Source: Fusobacterium sp. IOR10
GTDB taxonomy: Bacteria > Fusobacteriota > Fusobacteriia > Fusobacteriales > Fusobacteriaceae
Reading direction: 5' to 3'
Length of the DNA stretch: 64,000 nucleotides
Assembly: GCF_010367435.1 (NCBI RefSeq)
Contig: NZ_WJWY01000010.1
Coordinates: 16,722-80,721 of the forward strand
Part shown: positions 46,353 to 55,205 of the stretch, in pieces
How the letters are laid out: every line of letters starts with the position of its first letter
Numbering within the stretch: position 1 is the stretch's first letter
Translations under genes and position numbers: made by a program
The notes under the pieces: generated by a model
What the model was told of the DNA's origin: nothing
Database searches by the model: none
What the model saw: the letters and a program-made list of their open reading frames with translations, nothing else

Positions 46353-47032
46353 TATTCTATTATATTTGGAATTGACCAATCTATTTCTTTTTTTCCTAAA
46401 GATTTTAATATTCTATTAACCTCTATAAAATGGTTACATCCAAAAAATCCACGACTTGCTGACAGAGGACTAGGATGAACACCTTCTATTACATAGTGTT
46501 TTGTAGAATCTATTAATTTATTTTTTTTCTTAGCATTGTTTCCCCATAAAATAAAAATTACTGGTTCTTCTTTTTTATTTAAAAGTTCTATAACTTTATC
46601 TGTAAAGATTTCCCATCCTTTCCCCTTGTGAGAATTTGCTTTTCCATCTCTAACTGTTAGTACAGTATTCATCATAAGCATACCTTGCTTTGCCCATGAA
46701 ACTAAATATCCATTATTAGGCTTTTCTATTCCCAATTCACATTCTATTTCCTTGTAAATATTCCTAAGAGAAGGTGGTATTTTAATTCCTGGTTTCACTG
46801 AAAATGCCAATCCATGAGCTTGATTCTCTCCATGATACGGATCTTGTCCTAGTATTAATATATTTGTATCTTTATAGCTTGAAAATTTAAATGGAGAAAA
46901 TATTTCTTCCCTATTTGGATGAATAATATTATTTTTATATTCTTCCTTTAAAAACTCTACTAACTTGAGAAAATATTCTTTTTTAAACTCTTCCTCTAAA
47001 AGATTATCCCAATCATTTTCTATCTTAAACAT
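46352..47032 (-). CDS. ung: Uracil-DNA glycosylase
   Basis: This 226-residue family 1 UDG has the water-activating motif [20 protein letters not shown] and the Leu-intercalation loop [31 protein letters not shown] is also conserved. It removes uracil from DNA. It is the last gene of a minus-strand run of five genes, nine bases after the radical SAM gene. Confidence 0.97.
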   Translation of the reverse strand: MFKIENDWDNLLEEEFKKEYFLKLVEFLKEEYKNNIIHPNREEIFSPFKFSSYKDTNILILGQDPYHGENQAHGLAFSVKPGIKIPPSLRNIYKEIECELGIEKPNNGYLVSWAKQGMLMMNTVLTVRDGKANSHKGKGWEIFTDKVIELLNKKEEPVIFILWGNNAKKKNKLIDSTKHYVIEGVHPSPLSASRGFFGCNHFIEVNRILKSLGKKEIDWSIPNIIE

Positions 47033-47041
47033 TTAGTCTCC

Positions 47042-48808
47042 TTATTTTCTAGTATCTATAATAGTACCACATTCAGGAACTATTCTCTTCATACCACACC
47101 CAAGACATTCTTGTCTACAATCTTGAGATAATTGTATTTTTAAAGCTTTTTCATATTCTTCTATTAAAAATTCCTTTGACACTCCAATATCAACTATATC
47201 CCAAGGCAATTCTTGTTTCATATCTCTTCTTTTGAAATAATCTTCCCAAGACATACCTAATTCATCCATAGCAGCCATCCATATGTCATAGTTGTCCCTG
47301 TAATCGTCTAGTTTTACGCCCTTCTTAAAGGCTAGCTCTATCAAATCTCCTGTCCTTTCATCCCCTCTAGAAATTAGCCCCTCTAAAAAAGATTTTTTAG
47401 GAGAATGTATCTTCAATGAAATTCCCTTTGCTTTGGCAAAAATATTTCTTAGATATTTTTTCTTTTCAAGCATTTCTTCCATTGACATTTGTTTACAAAA
47501 TTCAAATGGCGTATGTGGTTTTGGAATAAAGTTAGCAACACTAACTGTTATGTTTAACCTTCTATTTATCTTTCTACAAGCTATGGAAACCTTCTTAACT
47601 AAATCATAAATTCCATTTATATCTTCCATTGTCTCAAAGGGAAGACCTATCATGAAATAAAATTTCAAAGAAATCCATCCAGCTTTTACTGCAGCTAAAG
47701 CTGTATCCATAATTTCCTCTTCTGTTACACCTTTATTTATAATATCTCTAAGTCTTTGAGTTCCTGCCTCTGGAGCAAAGGTAAAACCTGTTCTTTTACC
47801 TCCACTTATAATTTGAGCAACATCAACAGAATGGGTATTCATTCTAAGGGAAGGTAGGGATACTCCAACACTGTCTTCCCCATGATTTTCTTTTATTGAT
47901 AGAATTAAACTATCTATATTAGTATAATCACTACTACTTAGAGAAGATAAAGATACTTCCCCGTATCCTGTATTGTCTAAAACTTCATCTATTAATTTTA
48001 TATTATTTTCTAAGGTTCTTTCTCTAACTGGTCTATAAACAATTCCTGCTTGGCAAAATCTACATCCTCTAGTACATCCCCTTTGTATCTCTATTGTTGC
48101 TCTGTCGTGAACTATGGACATGTAAGGTACCAATTGTTTCTCATAGGAATCTGATTTATTTAAATCTCTCAATATTGCTCTTTTCACCTTTGTTTTTCCA
48201 TCATGAAGTGAAGGTATATATATCCCCTCTATATCCTTTAATGCTTTTAATTTTTCAATTTTTGTCTTATCTTTATTTTCAATTAATATTTTTGCCATTT
48301 GAACCATTGTTTCTTCCCCATCACCTATCATTAAAAAATCTACAAATTTTTTAAGTGGAGCAGGATTCATAACACAAGTTCCCCCAGCCATAATCAAAGG
48401 ATGTTCCTCAGTTCTTTCCTCTCTTCTAAGGGGAATACCTGCTAAATCCAAAGCATTTAAAACATTTGGATAACTCATTTCGTAAGAAAGAGAAAAACCT
48501 AATATGTCAAAATCATTAAGTTCACTTTTACTTTCAACAGCAAATAAAGGTATATTATCCCTTCTTATTATTTCTTCCATATCTTCCATTGGTAGAAATC
48601 CTCTTTCAAGAGAAAAATCTTCAACTTTATTTAATATGGAATATAATATTTTTATTCCTAAATTTGACATTCCAACTTCATATAGATCTGGAAAAACTAA
48701 GCACATTCTTGCCTTAGCATTAGTCTTATGATAACTATTAATTTCATTCCCTAAATATTGTGCTGGTTTTTCAACTGACAAAAGATATTTACTTAAATTT
48801 ACTTTCAT
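47042..48808 (-). CDS. B12-binding-type radical SAM protein (TIGR03960-like)
   Basis: This 588-residue protein has an N-terminal cobalamin-binding-like region (residues about 30-190: MCLVFPDLYEVGMSNLGIK, LGFSLSYEMSYPN, GGTCVMNPAP). The radical SAM core has CTRGCRFCQAG near residue 250, and a C-terminal CRQECLGCG could bind another cluster. The family is widespread in anaerobes and often paired with a DUF2344 protein; here no DUF2344 gene follows, and the TruA-like and HD genes are upstream. Its reaction is unknown to me; an RNA or tRNA substrate is only suggested by the neighbours. Confidence 0.88.
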   Translation of the reverse strand: MKVNLSKYLLSVEKPAQYLGNEINSYHKTNAKARMCLVFPDLYEVGMSNLGIKILYSILNKVEDFSLERGFLPMEDMEEIIRRDNIPLFAVESKSELNDFDILGFSLSYEMSYPNVLNALDLAGIPLRREERTEEHPLIMAGGTCVMNPAPLKKFVDFLMIGDGEETMVQMAKILIENKDKTKIEKLKALKDIEGIYIPSLHDGKTKVKRAILRDLNKSDSYEKQLVPYMSIVHDRATIEIQRGCTRGCRFCQAGIVYRPVRERTLENNIKLIDEVLDNTGYGEVSLSSLSSSDYTNIDSLILSIKENHGEDSVGVSLPSLRMNTHSVDVAQIISGGKRTGFTFAPEAGTQRLRDIINKGVTEEEIMDTALAAVKAGWISLKFYFMIGLPFETMEDINGIYDLVKKVSIACRKINRRLNITVSVANFIPKPHTPFEFCKQMSMEEMLEKKKYLRNIFAKAKGISLKIHSPKKSFLEGLISRGDERTGDLIELAFKKGVKLDDYRDNYDIWMAAMDELGMSWEDYFKRRDMKQELPWDIVDIGVSKEFLIEEYEKALKIQLSQDCRQECLGCGMKRIVPECGTIIDTRK

Positions 48809-48824
48809 TTTTTCTCCCTAAATT

Positions 48825-49247
48825 TTATTTATTATCTAACTTTTTAAAGATTTCCATTTTAAAATTTAGATTTTCCATGTGATGCTCCCTTGCTTTCTTT
48901 GCTAAATCTAAATTTATATTTTTTAATTTTTCATAGGATAATTCACTATGATTCTCTAGTTTTTTGTCCCCTATTAAAACCTTCTTAATTCTTCTAATTA
49001 AAGAATAGTTTTCTTTTCCACAGTCGTGGAGTAAAGCTAATTTCAAATAAAGAGGATCCTTCTTTAAAACTTTATTATGTTTTACTCTCTTATACAAATT
49101 AAATGAGTGAATTTTGTCGTATTCACTCATTTTTTTGAAAATTTTAAATTCATCTTTATTTAAAATGATTTTAACAACTTTATCATTTTTACTATTATAT
49201 TTACAAAAAATATAAGTTAATCCTTGTTTTATTCTAGAAACTATCAT
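48825..49247 (-). CDS. Small HD-domain phosphohydrolase-like protein
   Basis: This 140-residue protein has a likely HD motif: His in HSFNLYKRV, the HD pair in LALLHDCGKE and a further REHH near residue 120. The pattern matches metal-dependent HD phosphohydrolases, but it is short. Its ATG overlaps the stop of the TruA-like gene by four bases, so it is coupled to an RNA-modification gene. The substrate is unknown. Confidence 0.78.
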   Translation of the reverse strand: MIVSRIKQGLTYIFCKYNSKNDKVVKIILNKDEFKIFKKMSEYDKIHSFNLYKRVKHNKVLKKDPLYLKLALLHDCGKENYSLIRRIKKVLIGDKKLENHSELSYEKLKNINLDLAKKAREHHMENLNFKMEIFKKLDNK

Positions 49248-50092
49248 ACTTCTCTCACAATAATATTTCCATTTAATTCTTTTCTTAATTTTCTTATGTT
49301 TTTACCCTTTGTTCCTATAAGTTCCCCCTTTAATTTTTTATCAATATAAAAAATATAAAGATCTTCCTTTTTATTCACATAAATCTTTTCAACATTCTCT
49401 ATTTTCATATCACTTTCAAGAAAAATATTATCTAATAACTCTTCTTTTAATAAAATTTCACTTAATTTTAAAAATTTACCTGGAAGAGGTTCTTTAGAGT
49501 CAGTTAATATATATGAACTCATTATTCTAACTTGTTTTGGCATAAAAGAATTTCCTTGAAATATTAACTTTCCATTTTCAAATAAAATATCAACACTTCT
49601 AATATGTTCTTTTAACTTTTTACCCTTACTATCTGTAAACTCACTTACATCATAAGTACCACTTAATTCCTTACATAATTTGTTTATTTCTTCAGTATCT
49701 CTTTTTATTTTTTTCAAAGGATATGAATAAATGTACTTTCTTCCCTCTACAAAATCTGGAAATGCCAAGTTAGGAATAGTTCTTCTCACCCTTGTTATCT
49801 TCATTTTACCATTAAATTTTTCATTGAAGCCATCTATTATCTTTTGAATATTTCCACTGAAAATACTACTAATATAAAGACAATTACTTCCTGTAACCCT
49901 GGCATCTGTCCTTCCTCCCTGTTGAATTCCCTTAGCCCATGTAAAACCTAATGAATTCATAACTGTTTTGAAATTTCCCTTAACTGTATTTTTATCTTTC
50001 ATTTCATCAAAGGAATCAAAAAATTTTCCATCATAATAAATATCAAATATATACCCAATTTTATTTGTTTTTTCTAGTGCTCTTATATCCAT
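49244..50092 (-). CDS. TruA-like pseudouridine synthase with KH-like C-terminal tail
   Basis: This 282-residue protein has a TruA-type fold. The catalytic aspartate region is GGRTDARVTGSNC near residues 60-72 (family RTDxGVHA), and the second-half QGNSFMPKQVRIMSSYI matches the TruA motif FLxxQVRxM. After about residue 255 it has GELIGTKGKNIRKLRKELNG, a GxxG KH-type RNA-binding segment not found in classical TruA. VTGS in place of the usual VHA also departs from consensus. It is probably an RNA pseudouridine synthase with a different target. It starts two bases after the MORN gene. Confidence 0.82.
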   Translation of the reverse strand: MDIRALEKTNKIGYIFDIYYDGKFFDSFDEMKDKNTVKGNFKTVMNSLGFTWAKGIQQGGRTDARVTGSNCLYISSIFSGNIQKIIDGFNEKFNGKMKITRVRRTIPNLAFPDFVEGRKYIYSYPLKKIKRDTEEINKLCKELSGTYDVSEFTDSKGKKLKEHIRSVDILFENGKLIFQGNSFMPKQVRIMSSYILTDSKEPLPGKFLKLSEILLKEELLDNIFLESDMKIENVEKIYVNKKEDLYIFYIDKKLKGELIGTKGKNIRKLRKELNGNIIVREV

Positions 50093-50094
50093 AA

Positions 50095-50736
50095 TTATCT
50101 ATACCATCTTACTTTGGAAATATATCCATTTTTAGAATAAACTGTGTCCTTTATAATTTCTCCAGTATTATTGTATTTTTTCCAAGAACCTATTTTTCTA
50201 CCATTTTTATAGTTTCCTTCCTCTTGAACTTTCCCGTTTTCCCAGTACAGTATATATTCCCCAGTACCATTGATTATTTCTCTACTATCAAATAAAATAC
50301 CATCTCTAGTATACCATTCTATTTTACCATTTAACTGTCCATCAACATAAGTTATAATTGATCTAATATTACCATTATCATAGTAGGTATATTGTTCTCC
50401 ATTTAACTTTCCATCTTTATACTTATGTCTCATTCCAAGAACACCTTCATTATTGAACCAAGCAACATCTCCATCTAACTTTCCATCTTTATATTGCTCA
50501 AAACGAAGTATATGATCTATATATTTTAGAGTGAAGACTCCTGTGAAAGGTTCTGTTTCCCCTTTAACATAAGCTATTTTATTTTCCTTGTCATAAGTTT
50601 TTTTATAAACAGAAACTGCTCTTACATCCTTTGGTAAAATACTTTCTGGAACAAATACATTTTCTTTTTTATTTTCTAAATTGCTACATCCTATTAATGT
50701 AAATCCTAGTAAAAGTGTTATTAATAATTTCTTCAT
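50095..50736 (-). CDS. MORN-repeat lipoprotein
   Basis: This 213-residue protein has a lipoprotein signal MKKLLITLLLGFTLIGC with lipobox Cys17. About six MORN-like repeats follow (YKDGKLDGDVAWFN, YKDGKLNGEQYTYYDNG, YVDGQLNGKIEWYT, YKNGRKIGSWKKYN). Databases often label such proteins YwqK-family antitoxin, but no toxin partner is evident here. It is probably anchored to a membrane facing the periplasm. It is the first gene of the run leading to ung. Confidence 0.86.
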   Translation of the reverse strand: MKKLLITLLLGFTLIGCSNLENKKENVFVPESILPKDVRAVSVYKKTYDKENKIAYVKGETEPFTGVFTLKYIDHILRFEQYKDGKLDGDVAWFNNEGVLGMRHKYKDGKLNGEQYTYYDNGNIRSIITYVDGQLNGKIEWYTRDGILFDSREIINGTGEYILYWENGKVQEEGNYKNGRKIGSWKKYNNTGEIIKDTVYSKNGYISKVRWYR

Positions 50737-50808
50737 ATTCCATCCTTCTTTTCTTTTTTCTTTTTTTACTTCTAAATATTATATCATAAAACAAATATTT
50801 TCATAAAA

Positions 50809-51267
50809 TTATTTTATTTTTATTTTGTAAATAACTTTTTGTATTTTCTTTTTATTATCAACCATTAATAGAGGCATATGAGGTTCTTCTTGGAAAAAAA
50901 TAATAAAGTCTTTTGAAGTTAACTTAACTTTATTTTCAACTTTTCCATTGTAAAAAGCATAATCCTTTTCCACATTATACGCTTCCTTTACTTCCATTCC
51001 ATCAACAGAAAAAGAAAACCCATAATTTTCATCACTATTAATTGGAATTTGTATATCTATATATTTTTTGTGAATTTCATAAAATGAATCCTTTTCCTCC
51101 CTTGTATTTACAATATCATAGTTGAAAAATACCTCATTATCATATATTATATTTTTCCCTGGTTTTCCTTGTAAATATTCCTTTTTAACAATACTTTCTA
51201 TTGCTCTATCTAAATTTTCACTTAATCCTTTATATTTTTTTATATTTTCTATTTTATCAATAATCAT
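50809..51267 (-). CDS. YhcH/YjgK/YiaL family protein (DUF386)
   Basis: This 152-residue cupin-like protein has HKKYIDIQIPINSDE and the C-terminal FFQEEPHMPLLMVD, containing histidines of the presumed metal site. Relatives include YhcH of the sialic-acid operon and EbgC, and bind or isomerise sugars. No sugar operon adjoins it, so the substrate cannot be given. It is a single-gene unit, with a terminator region about 40 bases upstream belonging to DUF2023. Confidence 0.88.
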   Translation of the reverse strand: MIIDKIENIKKYKGLSENLDRAIESIVKKEYLQGKPGKNIIYDNEVFFNYDIVNTREEKDSFYEIHKKYIDIQIPINSDENYGFSFSVDGMEVKEAYNVEKDYAFYNGKVENKVKLTSKDFIIFFQEEPHMPLLMVDNKKKIQKVIYKIKIK

Positions 51268-51342
51268 TTTGTCACTTCCTTTTATTTGAAATCTCTAATA
51301 GTATAACCCTTCTTCTAAAAATTTCAAAATAAATTTTTAAAT

Positions 51343-51380
51343 AAAAGAAAAAAAGATACTTTCATATCTTTTTTTCTTTT
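51343..51380 (-). terminator. Terminator of the flavodoxin-DUF2023 unit
   Basis: AAAAGAAAAAAAGATA and TATCTTTTTTTCTTTT form a 16-bp stem with a six-base loop. It is AT-rich but has a built-in T tract. Confidence 0.8.
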
Positions 51381-51417
51381 AATGCTATTATTAAATGATT
51401 GTATATTCCCTGATAAT

Positions 51418-51756
51418 TTAACTGTTTTTCCCTAAATACCTTTCACATTGAACTGAAACATTATAACCTAGTAACACTCCTAATATAAAGTCTTCTTCTG
51501 GATTAAGTTCTTTTAGAGAATTTCTTTTCATTTTTTTTACAACTTGTATCTGAGATTTTTTCCCAAAGAATATATTTATATACTCTGAGTTTAATTTTTC
51601 TATTATAAAATCGTAGTTACTAGCTGACAACTTCTCCATAATTGCATCTAAATTATTCTCATTGGTTGTTAGTAGAGCAAGGCCTCTAATTCCTTTGTCT
51701 AATTCATATATCATATGAAAAAAAACATCTAATTCTTTTCTTTTATCTATACTCAT
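51418..51756 (-). CDS. DUF2023 family protein
   Basis: This 112-residue soluble protein starts MSIDKRKELDVFFHMIYELDKGIRGL and ends with LLGYNVSVQCERYL. DUF2023 proteins are known mostly from genomes where they sit beside a flavodoxin, as here (2-base gap). A Cys near the C-terminus is the only obvious reactive residue. It may be an adaptor or partner of that flavodoxin; no activity is known to me. Confidence 0.82.
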   Translation of the reverse strand: MSIDKRKELDVFFHMIYELDKGIRGLALLTTNENNLDAIMEKLSASNYDFIIEKLNSEYINIFFGKKSQIQVVKKMKRNSLKELNPEEDFILGVLLGYNVSVQCERYLGKNS

Positions 51757-51758
51757 AA

Positions 51759-52235
51759 TTATTTAACTCTTTCAACCCATTCTTTTATTCTTTGGTCAGT
51801 TAAATCACTTTGATTATTTTCATCAATAACAAGACCTATAAAGTCATCATCTATAACTCCCTTTGACTCAGAAAAATCATAACCATCTGTTGAAGTTTGA
51901 CCAACTACTTTTATTCCCATATCTTTTATTTCCTCATATATTATTCCTATAGCATCTACAAAGGTATCTGAAAAGGCTCCTTGGTCTCCAACACCTATAA
52001 AGGCTACTTTTTTCCCTGATAAATTTTTTGTTTTTAAAACATCCAAAGCATCCATCCAAGAATCTTGCAAATCTCCCATTCCCCAAGTTGACGAAGCAAA
52101 TATAGCAAAATCATAATTTTCAACTTTTTCAATTTCTGAAACTTCCATTACATCAGCACCTAATAAGTCCCCTACTTTTTTTGATACATCCTCTGTTATT
52201 CCTGTTGAACTTCCATAAAAAATTCCTATACTCAT
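51759..52235 (-). CDS. Flavodoxin, long-chain type
   Basis: This 158-residue FMN protein has the phosphate-binding loop FYGSSTGITEDVSKKV near the N-terminus and FASSTWGMGDLQDSWM, with the stacking aromatic residue in the second loop; GVGDQGAFSDTFVDAIG is also typical. It is an electron carrier that can replace ferredoxin when iron is low. It has a strong promoter with TTGACT/TATAAT. It is transcribed with DUF2023. Confidence 0.95.
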   Translation of the reverse strand: MSIGIFYGSSTGITEDVSKKVGDLLGADVMEVSEIEKVENYDFAIFASSTWGMGDLQDSWMDALDVLKTKNLSGKKVAFIGVGDQGAFSDTFVDAIGIIYEEIKDMGIKVVGQTSTDGYDFSESKGVIDDDFIGLVIDENNQSDLTDQRIKEWVERVK

Positions 52236-52271
52236 TTTTTAGCTCCTTTCAATTCTGTTTTTTGTAATTTT

Positions 52272-52300
52272 ATTATACTATCTTTTATTTTGAAAGTCAA
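52272..52300 (-). promoter_or_regulatory. Promoter of the flavodoxin unit
   Basis: TTGACT (52295-52300), 17 bases, TATAAT (52272-52277) on the minus strand. Confidence 0.82.
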
Positions 52301-52333
52301 ACTATTTTATTTAGCTTGCATTTTTCCTTGTAT

Positions 52334-52355
52334 AAAAAAAAGAGCTTTCGCTCTT
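52334..52355 (-). terminator. Terminator of the L,D-transpeptidase-like gene
   Basis: AAGAGC-GAAA-GCTCTT with an eight-T tail on the minus strand, 14 bases after the stop codon. Confidence 0.88.
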
Positions 52356-52368
52356 CCTTTAATTTCTA

Positions 52369-53022
52369 TTATTTAATATATTTGCTGTTCTTCAAATACA
52401 TTTTATCTTCTCCATATATGAATATAACTGTTCCATTTTTTATTTTTTCAATAACTTCCCTTGATATTTCTTTAGGAATTCCAGGGCATCCCTCTGTTCT
52501 ACATAAAAATCCATAATTTTCAATTGATTTTTTACCATCTTCCTCTAAGCCATGAAAAACTATATTTCTTACTTTAGCATTTGAATTAAAATTTTCTTCT
52601 AATCCCCTCAATCTTAAAGAATATCCAAATTTTCCATAGTAAGGTTTTTCTGTAACATAAAATCCCAGTGAACTTTTATAAGAATTTAATTTATTAGAGA
52701 AAGCTATGGCTTTTTCAGCTCCACTATTTTTCCCATGGGCCACATAGGTATAATATTCTAATTTTTTTTCCTTTAAATTTAGTACAACCATTCTTTTTTC
52801 ATAGGATGGCTTTGAATAATCTATTATTGAAAAATAATGATCATTTTTATCATTAATTTTTTCATAGCCTTTCATAGCCATTTTAAAAACATTATATCCT
52901 ATTTTATTTTCAAGTTGATAATTATTATATAAAAATAAAGTATTAATCTTATTTTCAGAAAAAGAACTTGTACTTATTATTATTAATAAAAAAATTATAT
53001 TTTTTATTTTTTTCATTTTCAC
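52369..53022 (-). CDS. Murein L,D-transpeptidase-like exported protein
   Basis: This 217-residue protein has a signal peptide (MKMKKIKNIIFLLIIISTSSFS). The catalytic region has a conserved His in NIVFHGLEED, then the cysteine in FLCRTEGCPGIPKE, the HxxG...GC pattern of the L,D-transpeptidase catalytic family that includes PF13645. VVLNLKEKKLEYYTYVAHGKNSG lies upstream of it, as in that family. It probably modifies peptidoglycan in the periplasm. It is divergent from the OLD-like gene. Confidence 0.87.
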   Translation of the reverse strand: MKMKKIKNIIFLLIIISTSSFSENKINTLFLYNNYQLENKIGYNVFKMAMKGYEKINDKNDHYFSIIDYSKPSYEKRMVVLNLKEKKLEYYTYVAHGKNSGAEKAIAFSNKLNSYKSSLGFYVTEKPYYGKFGYSLRLRGLEENFNSNAKVRNIVFHGLEEDGKKSIENYGFLCRTEGCPGIPKEISREVIEKIKNGTVIFIYGEDKMYLKNSKYIK

Positions 53023-53120
53023 CCCTCTAAATATTTTATTTTGATTTTTTTATCTTCTTGAGGTAATATTATCATATACCACAAAATAAATAAAGCTTAT
53101 CTTTTGAAGGAGACAACACT

Positions 53121-54416
53121 ATGGAACTTAAACTTATTTCTATTAAAAACTGGAGAAACATCAAAGAAACTGAAATACATTTTGAAAACCTAATGCTTTT
53201 TTTAGGGCATAGCACTGAAGGTACTGACGACATTATCTCCTGTATACTTTATGGATTTAATAAAAAACCCTTGAATATGAAAGATATATATGACAAGAAA
53301 AAAAATTGTACATTAAAATTTATATTTTATGAAAACAGTCACGTTTACAAATTAAAAATTATTATTAATACCACTGTTGAATATTTTATGAAATATAATG
53401 ACACATGGAATAAAATAACACAAAAAGAATATGAAGACTTTATAAATAAAATTGATTTTATTTATATACAAGGTAATTTAGAGAATAATTTTAAAGAAAT
53501 TGGAATTTCCCTCTATAATGTTCTAAAAAAACATTCTTCTGCTCCAAGTGAAATTGACAAGGAATTGGAAAAATTCTCAAAAAAATTAAATACTGAATAC
53601 TATGATAAAGAACTCTATAGAAATCTTCTATTTGAATTTTTTAAAAGTGTTTCTTTACAATCCATTGAAAAAACCAATACCCTTTTAGGGGAAACTATTA
53701 TCCTATTTGAAGAACCTGAACTATATCTTCATCCCCAAAGGGAAAGAGAGCTTTATAATTATTTTATAAAATTAACAAATAGAGGAACTAAAATTTATAT
53801 TAAAACCTATTCTAGCTGTTTTATAGGATTAAAACAATATAAATCAATTTGCCTAATAAAAAAACAGAACAATAAAATAGAGCTCACTCAAACAGATAAT
53901 GAACTTTTTCGAGATGATGAAATAAAGGCATTTAACATGAACTATTGGATTAACCCAGACAGAGCTGAATTATTTTTTGCTAAAAAAGTAATTCTTGTGG
54001 AAGGGCAAACTGATAAAATTGTTATTTCATTTTTAGCTAAAAAATTAGGTATATTTAAATATGACTATTCAATAATTGAATGTGGTAGCAAGAGTACAAT
54101 CCCACAATTTATATGCCTTTTAAATAATTTCAAAGTTCCTTATGTGGCAGTTTTTGATAAGGATAATCATTACTGGAGAACCTTTGAGGAAAAAGAAAAT
54201 TCTAAATTTAAAAATAGACAAATATCAGCTCTAATTAACAATTCAATAGGAAGTCTTGTTGCCTTTAACAACGACATAGAGGAAGAAATTTCTTCTTCAA
54301 AAAAAGACAGAGCTGCTTATAAAAATAAACCTTTTAATGCTTTAAAGGTTATTTCAGAGGAAAACTATCATCTTCCAACTTCCCTTGAAAAAAAAATAAG
54401 ATCCATTTATTCTTAA
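53121..54416 (+). CDS. OLD-like AAA ATPase/Toprim protein with degenerate Walker A
   Basis: This 431-residue protein starts like SMC/RecF-type ATPases (LKLISIKNWRNIKETEIHFENL). The position expected for Walker A reads FLGHSTEGTDDIISCI, without the GKS/T lysine. The Walker B-like ILFEEPELYLHPQRERELYN is intact, as are the Toprim motifs VILVEGQTDKIV and VAVFDKDNH. OLD nucleases cleave DNA and some act in anti-phage systems; without the Walker lysine, ATP hydrolysis may be lost. It stands alone, with no Gabija-type helicase next to it. Confidence 0.84.
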   Translation: MELKLISIKNWRNIKETEIHFENLMLFLGHSTEGTDDIISCILYGFNKKPLNMKDIYDKKKNCTLKFIFYENSHVYKLKIIINTTVEYFMKYNDTWNKITQKEYEDFINKIDFIYIQGNLENNFKEIGISLYNVLKKHSSAPSEIDKELEKFSKKLNTEYYDKELYRNLLFEFFKSVSLQSIEKTNTLLGETIILFEEPELYLHPQRERELYNYFIKLTNRGTKIYIKTYSSCFIGLKQYKSICLIKKQNNKIELTQTDNELFRDDEIKAFNMNYWINPDRAELFFAKKVILVEGQTDKIVISFLAKKLGIFKYDYSIIECGSKSTIPQFICLLNNFKVPYVAVFDKDNHYWRTFEEKENSKFKNRQISALINNSIGSLVAFNNDIEEEISSSKKDRAAYKNKPFNALKVISEENYHLPTSLEKKIRSIYS

Positions 54417-54425
54417 AGTTTAAAT

Positions 54426-54457
54426 AAAAAACGAATAGTTAAACTATTCGTTTTTTT
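54426..54457. terminator. Bidirectional terminator between convergent genes
   Basis: AAAAACGAATAGTT / AACTATTCGTTTTTTT lies after the OLD-like gene and overlaps the last codons of the TrmN6-like gene on the other strand. Confidence 0.88.
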
Positions 54458-55205
54458 CAAGCTTCACTGGTTGAAACATATTAAGTACTTCCTTTGAATA
54501 TTTCCCATCATTGTCATGGGCTATTAAAGGAGGTAAAATCTTCATATTTTCTGCACCAAATTTAACCCCTTCAATTAATAAAATTTTACTTTGCTTATCT
54601 AATTTAGTATGACAAAATCTTATTTTCTTAGGTGTTATCTTATATTTTCTCATTATATCTATTATTTCTAAAAGTCTATCAGGTCTATGAACCATTGCAA
54701 AATATCCCTTATCCTTTAACAAGCAAGAGGCTATTTCAATTATTTCTTCTAAGTTTATTGTAATCTCATGCCTTGCTAAAGTTAACTGGTCTAAATCATT
54801 TAAAAATTCCTCATTTCCATTAAATTTAAAAAAAGGTGGATTGGAAATAACTGCATCTTGAGATCCATGCTTAAAATAATTTTTCCAATTTTTCATATTG
54901 TCATTTATAATTTCTATTCTATTTTCCAAATTATTAATTTTTATATTCTTTTTAGCTAAATCAGCTGAAACCTTTTGTATTTCAATTCCTTTTATTGTTC
55001 CCTTTGTTCTTTCAGATAAAAATAAGGGTATAGCTCCATTTCCAGTTCCCAAATCAACAATTTTATTAATTTTTTTTCCTAAAGATATAAAATTAGAGAC
55101 TAACAAGGAATCCAAGGAAAAATTAAAATAATCAGGTCTTTGAACTATTTTTAGATTTTTATTTAAAAGATTATTTATAACTTCGTTTTCATTTAATTTT
55201 ATCAT
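54444..55205 (-). CDS. TrmN6-like class I methyltransferase, copy 2
   Basis: This protein has about 253 residues, with VDLGTGNGAIPLFLSERTKG (SAM motif) and the catalytic NPPF motif followed by KFNGNEEFLND. RHEITINLEEII and MVHRPDRLLEII place it with YfiC/TrmN6-type tRNA adenine-N6 methyltransferases. The frame is open from 55217, but that ATG lies inside the GGAGG site; the ATG at 55203-55205 has proper spacing. A homolog is at 33827-34501. Confidence 0.87.
   Translation of the reverse strand: MIKLNENEVINNLLNKNLKIVQRPDYFNFSLDSLLVSNFISLGKKINKIVDLGTGNGAIPLFLSERTKGTIKGIEIQKVSADLAKKNIKINNLENRIEIINDNMKNWKNYFKHGSQDAVISNPPFFKFNGNEEFLNDLDQLTLARHEITINLEEIIEIASCLLKDKGYFAMVHRPDRLLEIIDIMRKYKITPKKIRFCHTKLDKQSKILLIEGVKFGAENMKILPPLIAHDNDGKYSKEVLNMFQPVKLEKNE

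Noticed and set aside
50095..50736. Toxin-antitoxin system suggested by YwqK-like MORN repeats
   Set aside because: The protein is a lipoprotein in a housekeeping operon and no toxin gene is next to it.
53121..54416. A Gabija-type or other multi-gene defence island around the OLD-like gene
   Set aside because: No helicase, methyltransferase-restriction or toxin partner is adjacent; neighbours are an L,D-transpeptidase and a housekeeping-type methyltransferase.
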